DNA from: Isochrysis galbana | Lineage: Eukaryota; Haptophyta; Isochrysidales; Isochrysidaceae | Length of the DNA stretch: 64,000 bases | Assembly (NCBI GenBank): GCA_018136815.1 | Contig: CM030944.1 | Location: 496,456 to 560,455 of the forward strand | Direction: 5' to 3' | Shown: positions 31,201-42,524 of the stretch, in pieces | Layout: each line of letters starts with the position of its first letter | Numbering within the stretch: position 1 is the first letter of the stretch | Notes under the pieces: model-generated | Database searches by the model: none | Told to the model about the DNA's origin: nothing | Seen by the model: the letters and a program-made list of their open reading frames with translations, nothing else | Translations under genes and position numbers: made by a program

Positions 31201-32270
31201 GCAAAAGAATGAAGACCGGGAGCCAAAGATCGAGGATCGAAACGCCGAACGCGCGAACGAGAACGAGGACAAGGAGGAGAAGGAGGAGAGAGCCTGCGTG
31301 CCTGAGACTGAGGGAGACTCAGCCATCAAGGGTGGGGAGAAGCGGCAGAGAGAACGAAAACAAGTGCAGCGGGCATACGAATGGTGGGGGAACAGGATGG
31401 CGAGGCAGTGGAAAGCGGAGGCGTGGCGAAGCGGAGGCGAAGCGAGGGGCGAAGGAATGGCGAAGGAAGGCAGGATGACCGCGCTCGTCGCCATAGAGTT
31501 GAGCCATGCTCATCCCATGGGTCGGAGCGGGCTGAGGAGTGAGACGGGCATATGCACCATGCGCATGCGCATGCGCATGTGCGAGCTTGTGCGCGCTGCG
31601 ATGGCGATGGCCGGCGAGGTGTGTGGCGAGGGCGTGCGGGTGAGTGAGGGATGTCTTCAAACTGTCGGATCAAGCCGAAGCTTGATCGTGGCAAGTCTCA
31701 GTGGGGTTAGGGCATGAGTGAAGAGAAGTCTTGAGAGAGCGGGGGAAAGGACGCGCTACATCGCGACGACGGCCCACGAGACACCACCCCACATCACTCA
31801 CTCACCAACAAGAAAACTCCGAAACTAACGCAACATCGCACAAACAAACCAATGAAACAAGTAAGGACAAACGAACAAATGCGGCGTGCAATGCGGCGGC
31901 CAGGGGCGACCGCGCTCACGGAGGGCTGAGCACAGGGAGCGCTGGGGCTGGAGGGAGGCATGGCACCGTCGGGAGCACCGCTCACACGAGCCGGGGGCGA
32001 CGGCGGTCGAGAGAGCTCGCCTAGAGCCCCAGGGAGTGAGGCCATGGGCGCGACTCTCGGAACTCTGGGAGGAGAGAAAACGCGGGAAACACACGGGGCG
32101 CGCGCAAGGAAAGAAAGGGGGCGCACACATGAGAAAAAAAGGGAGGGGGATCGAGAGCGATCACGGCGCGAGCGCGAGGCCCCTCTCCATGGCGACCAGC
32201 GACCAATCAGAAGCCGATTAGTGCTTAGTGCGCACAAGCAAGGGGAGAAGGAGAAGGTTTAGGGACATGC
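31200..32270. other. No gene recognised
   Basis: GA/GC-rich sequence with a GCGCATGCGCATGCGCATG run (about 31561) and many overlapping spurious frames. It probably includes the rest of the 3' LTR. Confidence 0.4.
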
Positions 32271-32274
32271 TGTC

Positions 32275-32475
32275 TCTAAGAGGCGGATAGAAGCACCTGT
32301 GACCTTTGAAGGTACTTCGCGACAGTAGACAGAAGAGTACTCTGAGCTCCATATATTAAGTAAAGTTAGCCAAATGGACGTTTTGCGATCACCGCTTAAC
32401 CTTAACGCACCCTATCTTCAACGCAAGCGCGACACACGCAGCACCTCCAAAGGCGCTTCGCCTCTTAAGAGATCA
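32275..32475 (-). repeat. Inverted-repeat arm, right
   Basis: It is the reverse complement of the 23240-23405 block with matching landmarks (GGAGCTCAGAG, ACCTTCAAAGGT, GCGAAGC...GAGGTGCTGC) and a roughly 35-bp longer middle. Confidence 0.7.
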
Positions 32476-33005
32476 GCTTTAGGCTTTAGGTCCAGTGCCA
32501 CGCGCAAGGCGATAAAATTAAAGGTTTTATTTTGGAGCACCCCCTGAGCCTTTACTCGCACACCAAAGACAAAGGCGAAGGGCATGATGAAGGCCACTTG
32601 TACATAGGATAAACGACACACAGAGGTACTAGAGAGGGCTCGATTGCACACAGCGACCGCAGCGTTGGTCACATCCTGCCCCCCATGATGTGATTACGAC
32701 AACGGCATGGGTGTCGCCGGCTGACTCGACGTGTTGACGTTGCACGGTGACGCGGCAGATGCACCGCAAGCACAAGTGCGTTTGACAACCTGCAAACGAC
32801 AAGAGTTCATCGTCCAGTCGACTCCATCAATCATTCAACGTCCATTCATAATAAAGAGCATGGTGATCTCCGCTGCATGCCCCTCCAATAGCGGAGCTCA
32901 CCTTGTCGGGTTGCTCTGCACCGCGGGAAACTCCTTGGTATGGGCATAGGTGAAGACAGCCGCCTCTTATGAATAAAACCTTACGGCTCATGCAATAGAC
33001 CGAGA
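32476..33005. other. 3' flank of the DUF155 gene
   Basis: No recognisable coding sequence. It probably holds the 3' UTR of the gene on the minus strand. Confidence 0.4.
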
Positions 33006-35265
33006 TCATGCGGCGGTTCGTAAGGCTGCGAAGGCCCGTAGGATGCGCGCTGGCCAGCGAATAGCTGGGGGGAGTGCGACGTCCTTGAAAACCTCGAGCG
33101 CGATCTCAATCGTAATGAGCGCGATAATGATGACTTCTAGGCGGTGGCCGGTTCGAATCTCGAGCTGCGATGCAATAGAGTCGAGCAGGTCATTTACGAT
33201 GTCGAGGCGCCGGTTCAACACCTACATGGAGGCAGGGAACAAAAGTCTTGTGCAAGCTCAGACCGGCGAGGAGGAAGTAGACACGTGCGAATTTGAAACC
33301 ACGCTTGAGAGGAGATTCACCGAAGTGCGATCGCCGACATCAAGGTAACGATGCACTCTTCTGTACACCCTCTCATAATCCTCGGCCTCCCAAAAAAAAT
33401 CTGAGTGCGTTACGGTGCGGCACGATGTTATGAGCTTGTCAGCGGAGACATCTGCGCCTAGTAAAACAGGACCGTACGCTATGCATCCAGGGGTGTTCTG
33501 TTTGATAGACGCGCCTGGACAGTCTAGAATATTCGAGTGAAGGTTGGCTTCGTTGCGCTGAAGGAAGATGCGCCCGCTCAGTTTTGCAATCTTCTTCAGG
33601 GATAGGTTCGGGCTTCCAACACGAGCAAGCTGCTCCGGTAGACCGCGAACCTGCGAGGGACGACAGTTGGGATCAACTCAGTGGACGCAGGGTGCGGAGT
33701 TGTCGTTGCACCTTGCCACCCTTGATGTCTCGCCCCCGCTTTGAGGTCTGACGTCACTGGCCGCGCTTGGATCGTGTATATCGTGCACATGCATTTGGTA
33801 GTAGCGGATAATAGCCTTTCGACATTAGCATGGCCGCTGCATAATCCGAGTCTCCACACCTCCTCGATCGTCATATCGAGTGCGGCTTCCAAAACGGCTA
33901 GCTTGGCCGATTGCGCAAATGCGAAGGAGACGGCAATCTTCTCAATCGGATCCGCGCTCTGTAGGATAATGACATTGTTCTCGATCCTAGCGAAGCCACG
34001 ACTTGGACCAAGACTAGTGGCCATGCCACTGATTCCGGCCTGCGTAGTCTCCGCGCCCTTATCAGAGTCGCCGAGGATGGCCGCGTCACTTGTTCCCGAT
34101 GCTCTAGACGATGCAATCGCGCTCAACTCACCGCCGCCTTCAACATCAACGTTTATGTCGTCATGTCTATTGAGGCAGGGTTCATCGCCAAATGAGCAGA
34201 GGCGATCACGTGGCCACGAATCACAGCCAAGAGCATGATACGTGTGAAGGCATCCCGCGCAAGCACTTGAGGCGTCCGCAGTGGGAGAGGCGGGAGCGCC
34301 GCTGCCGTACCGGAAGAGCATGAACTCGGAGTCCGCTACCGCCTCAGTGAGTGAGTCGTTGTCCCCCGCGGGCAGGTCATCGTTCAGGCGTAGAGCTCCA
34401 GAGAGGGGGAAGATTGCACTATCCGAGAGGGGACAGGAACATTCGAGCAGCTGTTGAAAGGCATGAGGGGGTGTTGCCAACCGAGATTAGCCCTGCTGCC
34501 TGCGCAGTGAGCTGTTGCAAGCTCGATCAGAAGTAGGCGGCACAATTGCTACAAAAGAAGCCGGGCCAGAGGCTCTGAGTGCGCGAGAACACACACCGCT
34601 TCCATCGTCAGCATCTCAAGCTCCTCACTGAATCCCCACAACACCACAGACCCGTACGGAAATAAGAAGGCGTCGCGCTCTTCCCCGTTGAGCGTCGAAA
34701 AATGGCAATGCACCACATCCGTGTATGAGACGATGGAGACCTTGTCGCCGAATCTATCGTGACGAGGAGGTGCAGCGTGGCAATGTGAGTGCGCAGCCGA
34801 AAACATACATCATTAATGAATCAGACGCTCTGCCGATTAATATTTGGCGCCATCGCCGTCGCGGGCGTGGTGGCAACGGACTGCCACGTGCGTCTGGTCA
34901 CCTCACCTACGCCATCTCGTATCAGACTCGAGGAGCTGAACAGCGGCCTCGAGGTCAATGCTGTCAAAGGAGCAGAAGGAGGACATGCGCGAATGGCCCT
35001 CAAGATACGAAAGCGAGGACTGGCGCCACCGCTCCTCGGGCGACTGCCGCTTGGAGCGGCGGACCCGGCGCTGTCGCGAGGCGGGCCCACCCAGGTACTG
35101 CACTGAGAGCCGCAGCTCCTCATTGAGTTCGGCTCCGCCGAGGGGCGTCTCGGGTGCTGCTGCAGCGCTGAGCGGTATTCGCCGACGAGAAGTGCTGCGC
35201 GCTCCCGGCTGCGAGAGCAGGCTCGCCGTGCAGAGGGAGGCGGCGAGCAAGGCCCACACCCCCAT
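33006..35265 (-). CDS. RMND1: RMND1/Sif2-like DUF155 protein; 6 exons including one GC-AG intron
   Basis: Members of this family are organellar membrane-anchored proteins; RMND1 supports mitochondrial translation. The exons are 35265-34907, 34753-34597, 34450-33860, 33650-33515, 33400-33321 and 33221-33006, giving 512 residues. The joins restore the family order: RRFGDKVSIVSY, FPYGSVVLWGFSEE, NNVIILQSADPIEKIAVSFAFAQ, EEV/RGLPEQLARVG, IAKLSGRIFLQRNEANLHSNILDCP/DFFWEAEDYERVYRRVHRYLDVGDRTS, then VLNRRLDIVNDLLD and a final hydrophobic helix LEVIIIALITIEIALEVF. Exon 3 carries an insertion of about 100 residues after MLFRYGS. The intron at 33514-33401 starts with GC (CCAG/GCGCGT) and splices exactly between LDCP and DFFW. 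The N-terminus MGVWALLAASLCTASLLS is a signal-like helix followed by an Arg/Ser-rich stretch, so plastid or mitochondrial targeting is possible. A CT tract begins 15 bp upstream. Confidence 0.88.
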
Positions 35266-35280
35266 GAGCACCCGCCGGCC

Positions 35281-35690
<410 letters not shown>

Positions 35691-35865
35691 ATACGTTGGT
35701 CCCCCTCCCCGGTGTGCCACTTTATCTTCTGTTCCCCCCCCCTCTCTCTCTTGGGCCCCACGGCGCGCGGGAGAGGAGGCGGAGTGTGGCGGAGGAGGAG
35801 AGAGGGGGGGCCGCGGGCGGGGCGGAGGGGCGGGGGGCTGGACTGGACTGGACTTCCCTCGAGCG

Positions 35866-35985
35866 GAGAGAGGAGGGGGGGGGGGGGAGGGGGGGGGGGG
35901 GGGGGGAGGAGGGGGGGGAGGAGGGGGGGGGAGAGGGGGGGGGGGGGGGGAGAGGGGAGGGGGGGGGAGGCGAGGCTCGAGGCCT
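35866..35985 (+). repeat. Poly-G tract
   Basis: About 120 bp consist of long G-runs broken by single A or AGA. It has strong G-quadruplex potential on the plus strand and may be an assembly-length artefact. Confidence 0.85.
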
Positions 35986-36910
35986 CCCCCCCCTCCCGGT
36001 GGGGGGCAGGCGCCGCCGCGGTCAGTCCCCGACTCTTCACATTCACGGCCGCGGCGCGTTCTCCGACAGTGTCGGCGTGCTGGCAACAGTGTTGGCTGCC
36101 TCATCATCATCAGAAGAAAAACATCTGAAGGTTCTGGGATACACACCTACTAAACGCCAGGTATTTACAACCCTCCCGCCGCCACTGCCCTTAACTTCCC
36201 TTCACACCACTTCCTCTCCTTCCCCCCTTCATCCTTCATTCCTTTTTCTTTGGTATCCGGTATCCGGTATCCGGATCCGGTAGCTCGGTCACTCACTCAT
36301 TCTAACCACTATTTCCCACCTCCCCTGGGTGTCCAAGGATTCCGCAGGGTTCCCCCTTACCTGCCCCGCCAGCCGCCTCCGCCCTCCGAACGACCCGCTC
36401 CCGCCTCCCGCCCCACGAAGGGCAATGGCGTCGGTGAGTGACCCCCATCCCTTCCCCTTCCCCCTTCCCCTTCCCCCGCGCGTGGCGGTCTATTTTGGGA
36501 GATTGAGGGGGGCGCTCACGGGAGGGAATCGGAATGGTGAATGTGGGGCGCATCACTATTAGAAGCGCGGAGCTTCCGCGACGCCCGATCGCCCGCGATC
36601 GGCCGAAGAATGGCCTGGAGGTGGTGGCCATGCACCATGCAGAGCCCAAAGCTCTCGCGAGCAGGGGGGGGGGTCGCGTTGGAAAGTTGGGCACTCGGCC
36701 CGTTCGGCCAGGTGAAGTTAGCGTAGTCGTTGGCGCCACACACGGCCGACTATCCGACTATGGCTATGGCGCGATGCGCGCGTGCGGTCGCGGCGATTGG
36801 CGTGGCTACTATAGCTGCTAGGTCGGCATATTTGGATATGGTGCCTGGTGAGGCATTCTATCCCATATCCCAGTGGAAGACCAAGAAAGCCCCGGGTGAC
36901 TAGTTACTAG
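35986..36910. other. Intergenic, no gene recognised
   Basis: It contains a GGTATCCGGTATCCGGTATCCGG microrepeat at about 36250 and a TTCCCCTTCCCC run at 36450. No family is seen. Confidence 0.4.
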
Positions 36911-36918
36911 CCTACAAG

Positions 36919-37745
36919 CAGGGCGTATGGGTTCACGTTGACACGCCCTCGAGGGCCCATTACAGTAGCTTGGGCAAGGTGTTAACCCATCTGGCCTCTT
37001 ACAAGTGTTGACACAGGGCACAACAAGTGTTGACACGGTGTTGACGCACTTCCACTCATCACTGTTGCGGTTGCTGGTTGCTGTTTCTGCTTGCTTTAGC
37101 GGGCAGCGCGGCAGCGCGCGCGAGGGAATGCGCGGTCAAATGACAAAATGCCTATCGGGACACGCGCGGCCCCGCACAGGTGGAACGCGCAGGCGACGCG
37201 CAGCGCGCAACGTGAGCGTCGGCGTCGGCCGCGGTCGGTCGCGCGCAGCGAGGTGCGGCGAGCAGCCGGTCCACGGCCGCACGGCCGCGAAGGCGGCGGC
37301 GGGCACCGCCGGCGCACCTCCGACCGCCGCCGCTGCCTCCCCACGCAGTAGGCGGCCCACGCGTGCACAAGGAGTAGCACGGTCCCATCGCGCCGCCCGT
37401 GTAGCGGCAGCAGCGCAGCGCAACGCGCGCAGCAGCAGGTGCAGCGGTGCAGCCGCGCAAGCTCCAAGTTGGCCATGGTGCCCGTGCCGAAGAGCAACTC
37501 CCCACTTGCCACTTGGCCGTGCAGCTCCTCGTGCGCGCGCACGCGCGGCACGTAGCATTCAGTGGGTGCGTGAGTGCGTGGGTGCGTGGGTGCACAGTAG
37601 TACACAGCACCGGCAGTGTGGTGTTAACCCGCTGCTGGTACCAACACTTGCAGATTGAGGTGTTAACGCATGTGCCACACCTAGCCAATGGAGGTGTTAA
37701 CGCAAAGTGGGTCAACACCGGGTAAACGTGAACCCATACGCCCTG
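36919..37745. mobile_element. Complete non-autonomous hAT-like DNA transposon (827 bp)
   Basis: The ends are inverted repeats, CAGGGCGTATGGGTTCACG at the left and its exact complement at the right (about 21 bp perfect). The element is flanked by the 8-bp target duplication CCTACAAG at 36911-36918 and 37746-37753, the hAT hallmark. Inside each end are repeated GTGTTAAC/GTGTTGAC motifs (about 36980-37045 and 37620-37715) that resemble transposase-binding subterminal repeats. The centre (37090-37560) is far more GC-rich and carries open frames such as ELHGQVASGELLFGTGTMA on the minus strand, so it may be captured host sequence. No transposase is encoded. Confidence 0.88.
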
Positions 37746-37753
37746 CCTACAAG

Positions 37754-37989
37754 GAGGGGACATAGAAACGCAGACAACTTCTAAAACAAAAAAATCGATC
37801 GCGGATGCGACAGGAACTGGTCAACTGTGAGTGTGGGCGCGTACCTTACACGAATATTCATGCCTACAGCCTTCAAATGGGCAGGAGCACGCATACAACA
37901 GAGATTTGAAGGGATACCTAGGTGTATGTGTCCGTGGCATCAGCACGCGTCAAGGTGTACGGGCAAGTGCGCTAAGGCTTAGTAAGGGG
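37754..37989. repeat. Repeat remnants flanking the hAT-like element
   Basis: Bases 37843-37890 match 5530-5585 inverted. Bases 37935-37985 (CAGCACGCG...AAGGTGTA) match 18345-18380. Confidence 0.55.
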
Positions 37990-38191
37990 TAAGGGCTGTC
38001 GTGATAGTACCGGTCTAGTGGCAGTAGTGCAGTAGTGCTACTACGCTCAGATATATGTCTATCATTATCAATTTTTATGTTCTATGCGCGTAAGGGCTGT
38101 CGTGATAGTACCGGTCTAGTGGCAGTAGTGCAGTAGTGCTACTACGCTCAGATATATGTCTATCATTATCAATTTTTATGTTCTATGCGCG
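37990..38191 (+). repeat. 101-bp tandem duplication
   Basis: Two consecutive copies with no difference noticed by eye (37990-38090 and 38091-38191) begin TAAGGGCTGTCGTGATAGTA and end TTCTATGCGCG. A diverged single copy lies at about 18380-18430. Confidence 0.9.
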
Positions 38192-38325
38192 CGCTCTGCA
38201 TTGTGCATTGCTATTATGGTTAGTGTCGCGTGCGTTACGCGTTGCTTTTAGTAGTACTGCTACGAATGCGCGCGTGTGTGAATGTATAGAGAGAGAGGAT
38301 TTTATGCTGCGATATCGGGTCGGCG

Positions 38326-38544
38326 ATGCGAGCGGCGATGGCGCTCTGCCTTGCACAAGCCACGGTGGTTGCCTCAGCATGGGCACCACGCGCGATAGGA
38401 GGCTCGCGGCTCGCGCCGGCGCCTGCGCGCTCCATCGCAGCGCAGTTGTTAGTTGCCGGTGGCCGGTGGCAGAGACAGACCCACCATACGATGCTGCCAA
38501 CGCCAATTCAGAGGGCCCACCAAAAGATGGGTCGACGTTTGTGA
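38326..38544 (+). CDS. Putative first exon of a plastid-targeted protein (ASAFAP-like start)
   Basis: The 72-codon frame starts MRAAMALCLAQATVVASAWAP, then RAIGGSRLAPAPARS. A short hydrophobic signal peptide ends in ASAWAP, with an aromatic residue at the predicted cleavage site followed by a Ser/Arg/Ala-rich basic stretch. This is the bipartite plastid-targeting layout of secondary-plastid algae. Past about codon 45 the adjacent +1 frame looks better (VAETDPPYDAANANSEGPP...), so there is either a frameshift or an unseen splice. No mature domain can be identified. Confidence 0.4.
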   Translation: MRAAMALCLAQATVVASAWAPRAIGGSRLAPAPARSIAAQLLVAGGRWQRQTHHTMLPTPIQRAHQKMGRRL

Positions 38545-39072
38545 CCCGAGATCGCTACTGACGTCGCTACAGAGAGGGGAAGCCTACGGGAACATTCTTT
38601 TAGCGCATTCTCGGGCGTTGCGAATTGCGCGATACGCGGTGTCCGTGCCCTTTCCGAAGATGAAGGCTCCGTCCGAGGCGCAAGCGTATGCCGTATGCCC
38701 CTTGCCTATTATGAGCTAACGATCTAACGATACAGCGCTGATGCAACCACAAGACACAAGTTAGTAAGTTGTAAGTCAAGAAGTCGTGACATCGACATGA
38801 CGCGACAACTGGTGACTACTCCAAATCCACTGGGCGGCCCAAAATAGCTAGCAGCAACGTACAAAAATGCTTTCAACAAAAGTCTCACAACAAAAAGCAG
38901 GCAAACAAGAAAAGAAAATTGTGGAGTATAAAACAACGATGCTGCTCCGCATGCATGGCTCCATGATCATTTCGCATGAATACCCTCTGTTCATAAGGAC
39001 AACCCTCGAACAGGATTTCAACGACAACGGAGGTGCTCTCGAGATGGGCTAGGTGTGCCTCACCAGATCTCA
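38545..39072. other. Intergenic, no gene recognised
   Basis: Relatively AT-rich sequence containing the 3' flank of the gene at 39.1-40.6 kb. No repeats or families were recognised. Confidence 0.4.
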
Positions 39073-40578
39073 TTAGCTGTCCAGAATGCTTCTCATTAAG
39101 TCCAGCCGCTTCCGTGCACGCTTCAACCCTTCTTCCACTTGATCGAGCAGCCGCATATCAACAACAGGAGCAGGTGGTGGTAGTTCTACTCGGGCAGACA
39201 CCTCGAGCCCCTTTGACGGGGGCGTGCCAGCTGACCATTGGCCAGCCTTTGATTCGGGCGGAAAACCAATCTTTTCAGGGCTTGGGGCATTGGGGCTGGC
39301 AGACCCCATCTCCTGTGTGGGCGACGAAGGTTGGAATTGGGCGACTTCCCGTACCCGGATTTCAGTCGTAGATTGCTGCATTGGCTGGACGTCCAAGGGC
39401 TTGGAAGGTTCTGGCTCCACTGGCGCCGCGTGAGCCGGCGGCTTCTTGGCAGTTGCCAGCTTTGCTGCCTTGGCCTTGGTGGACGGCTCCGACTTCGTTG
39501 CCTTGCGCTCAACAGGTGACTTTTGCTTGATAGAATCAGGTGCAGCAGGTGGTGGAGTAACTGCTTGGAATGGTTTCGGCATGAAGGCATCCCAGAGGCT
39601 AGTCGGCGGAGCTGCAACAGGCGTGGCCACCGGAGCCACCGCTGTGGCTGGTCTGGACGCAGCCGGAGCAGCAGCTGTCCGCTGTCCCGGCGCGCTTTCC
39701 CACTGAACCGGCGGCTGAGTAGGGACGGGTTTGTCAGCCATGGTAGCAGCAGCCGAGTTTGTGGTGCGCGGGGCTGGGTCCCTGGACTGTGCTGCGGTCG
39801 TCCCGGCCACCGGCCTAGGCGCAGCTGGCTTGAATATGGGCGCGCGGGCATCCTCAAAAAAACAATCTAGAAGGACAGGGTCAATGGCCGGGAGGTTCGA
39901 GTCAACCCGATACGACTGACTGGAGTCGCGCATTACCACTTCAAGCAGAGCCGCCGTCGGTGTGGTCGCCTTGTACGTCCTGGTCGTGCCACCGAGCTGG
40001 AGCGAGCTACCACCCCTGCGTGCGTCAAGGGTGCGTGGGCTCCCGAACCACTCGCCAGTTGGCCGCCGCCTGGTGACGTCGACCAAGCCAGCAAGTGGTT
40101 TTAGCACCGAGAGCACACCCTCAGCATGGCGTGAGGTGATCACTGGGTCACGATACAACGGAACCTTACCCAGGGGATCATCAACTAGGGGACGCAAGAC
40201 ATCTGCACCGCGAACAATCGGCTGCTCCACGACTGATGACCTAGCCGAGGCTGACAGCCGGTTGACAGGGCCAAAGATGTGCAGGAGGACGTCCCACCTT
40301 TCACCATGGGCAAGGCGCAGCGTGGCACAGCGCGACTCTCCGCCGGCGCTCCACCACAGCCTCTCCCACACGCCCGGATTTTCGGTGATCAGGGCAACCG
40401 TCTCGATTGCAGAGCGAGCCTGCTCGTACAACTCGATGTCGCACCTGCGCCGCGGTGAGACAGGGCTCAGGGGGTTGAGGATTGAGCCGAGCATCGCGAG
40501 GCGCCGCTTTGGGCGGGCTTGTTCTGCAGAGAGCTGCGTGGTGGCAGGCGCACCATCCGCCGAGCTGGTCGTCTCCAT
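39073..40578 (-). CDS. Uncharacterised Pro/Ala-rich protein, 501 residues
   Basis: An open frame without introns. Residues 40-240 look globular (CDIELYEQARSAIETVALI, ERWDVLLHIFGPVNRL, TRRRPTGEWFGSPRTLDAR, TTPTAALLEVVMRDS). Residues 250-450 form a low-complexity Ala/Pro/Lys linker, and the end (MRLLDQVEEGLKRARKRLD) is a short coiled coil. No family is recognised. Another frame starting at 40843 reads MSRLPLLLLSWLAGCTGWSS, a classic signal peptide lying just inside the GA tract, so a spliced 5' exon adding a signal peptide is plausible. Without it the ATG at 40578 is the first in frame. Confidence 0.6.
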   Translation of the reverse strand: METTSSADGAPATTQLSAEQARPKRRLAMLGSILNPLSPVSPRRRCDIELYEQARSAIETVALITENPGVWERLWWSAGGESRCATLRLAHGERWDVLLHIFGPVNRLSASARSSVVEQPIVRGADVLRPLVDDPLGKVPLYRDPVITSRHAEGVLSVLKPLAGLVDVTRRRPTGEWFGSPRTLDARRGGSSLQLGGTTRTYKATTPTAALLEVVMRDSSQSYRVDSNLPAIDPVLLDCFFEDARAPIFKPAAPRPVAGTTAAQSRDPAPRTTNSAAATMADKPVPTQPPVQWESAPGQRTAAAPAASRPATAVAPVATPVAAPPTSLWDAFMPKPFQAVTPPPAAPDSIKQKSPVERKATKSEPSTKAKAAKLATAKKPPAHAAPVEPEPSKPLDVQPMQQSTTEIRVREVAQFQPSSPTQEMGSASPNAPSPEKIGFPPESKAGQWSAGTPPSKGLEVSARVELPPPAPVVDMRLLDQVEEGLKRARKRLDLMRSILDS

Positions 40579-40889
40579 GCTTGGTGGACTGGCACGCTGT
40601 CTCCACCACGTCGCACAATCGTTCGAGCACAGGAGGTAGGCGCGCAGGGCGCGGAGGAGAGCGCGGCAGCGTCCGCGGAGCGTTCACAAACGAGGGGGGA
40701 GAGAAAGTGGTGCAGACGGGGGGATGGGGAACGCGGGCGTGCGTTGCGAAGCGTATGCGGGTAGCGCGCGCAGTGAGAGGCACGGACGACCAGCCAGTGC
40801 ATCCGGCGAGCCAGCTGAGCAGCAGCAGCGGGAGACGAGACATCGACGGCCGATGGCTCCTAGCCGAAGGCGGTGTGGCAAGAGGGTAG

Positions 40890-41145
<256 letters not shown>

Positions 41146-41880
41146 ACGGAGGGCGACAAGAGATTTCGTAAAGTAACGATACCAGACGCGAGAGAAGAGG
41201 CGGAGGAAGAGGGAAGGAAGGGGGTCTCTGGAGCTCTAGAGAAAGAGGATGAGGGGGGGGGGGGGGGGCGGGGGGCTAGGCGGCCGCCGGAGCCGCCGCC
41301 GCTCCCACGAAAACCAAGACGAGCCGATCATGAATGGACGAATTGACCGAGGGAATGCACCGAGAAGGAGAACAAATGTGTGGCTGGCTCTCTCGTTCTC
41401 TCACGTGAGCTGAGATTCCCACTCGAAGGGAGAGGAGAAACCAGCTGGACCGACTTCATCAGCTCGAACGGCGGCAGAGAGCTCCTCTGACTCTCTCTCT
41501 CCCTCTCTCTCACTCTTTCTCTCTTCACTCTGTTCCCTCCTCCCCCCTCTCTCTCCCTCTCCCTCTCCCTCTCTCTCTTGCTCTTCGCTCTCTGATCGTA
41601 GAGGAGGCCACTCACCAAAGATTCCCTCGATAGATTCCCGGGTTGCAGGCCATGCTATATCCCCTCTTTCTCTCTTTCTAGCTGGCACTACCTGGCACTC
41701 GATTCTGGCGGCCGGCCGGTCGCTCATCAGTCGTTAGATCGTTAGAGAAGTCGTAATCTTCCGGTCAAAGACGAAACCAAGCACACCTCCTCGTCCTCAT
41801 TGTCTGCTTCTCAGATTCTAAGGTCTGAGGGCTTGGCGGCACTTTTACCATTTACGAACCCTAACACCCCAACGGCACGT
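41146..41880. other. Low-complexity intergenic DNA
   Basis: It holds a G-run at about 41250-41270 and CT-rich sequence at 41488-41590. No convincing coding sequence is present. Confidence 0.45.
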
Positions 41881-41882
41881 AC

Positions 41883-42500
41883 AGTATGGGTGCACCAGTG
41901 CACCATTAAGAAACCCTACCATTAAGAAAGCTTAACATGATTTTGGCCGCCGACTCGCTAAGAAACTGGGGGTCGAGCCTCTAAGAAACCCCGCCTAACC
42001 GCCTAAGAAACCAAGTTGTTCCGTCATACCGTCATATGACACTTGCCATGGAACTGAGTATGATATCATACATCTAATATAATATGATACTGACTCCAAA
42101 CATCTACACTTATAAACCCGCCATTATGATAAAAATCTGCTTACTCGGTACTTAGAATCAGATGTTGCTCGATGACTGACCATTTCAAGCTCAAGCTCAA
42201 GCTCCCACAGCAGCACCCCTGGAGCGTCTCCACATGGCGCCGCCCCCACTCCACGGCGGTGTGGCCGTCGTCGCCGCCGCCATCGTTGCTGCACATCAGG
42301 TTGGCGGCCATGGGGGGGGGGGGGGGGGCTCGGAGCTGGGGGAGCGCCGGTATTTCCCGCGCCCGAACTTGTACTAGTAAAACAAGTTGAATTGTAGCCT
42401 CTAGTCTTGTCATATGACACTCAGTATCAGGTCTAGAGCAACTAATACTGAGATATCATATATGATATCATATATGACAGAACAACCTAACTAAGAAACA
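41883..42500. repeat. Remnant of TIR element related to the 48.03-51.35 kb element
   Basis: TACAGTATGGGTGCACCA...CACCATTAAGAAACC at 41880-41925 matches the terminal repeats at 48029 and 51347. Repeated CTAAGAAAC motifs and ATGATATCAT palindromes follow. The other end was not located. Confidence 0.5.
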
Positions 42501-42524
42501 CCCCCCCCCGGGGGACTAAGTTGT

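Noticed and set aside
31144-32262. Several 100-185 codon ORFs between the chromovirus and the DUF155 gene
   Set aside because: Overlapping, compositionally biased and without any recognisable domain; treated as non-coding.
33145-33165. GGTTCGAATC resembling a tRNA B box
   Set aside because: It lies inside the last exon of the DUF155 gene and no cloverleaf or A box accompanies it.
37096-37763. Three overlapping long ORFs in the hAT-like element as a transposase
   Set aside because: None shows transposase motifs; all frames are open because of high GC and few stop codons.
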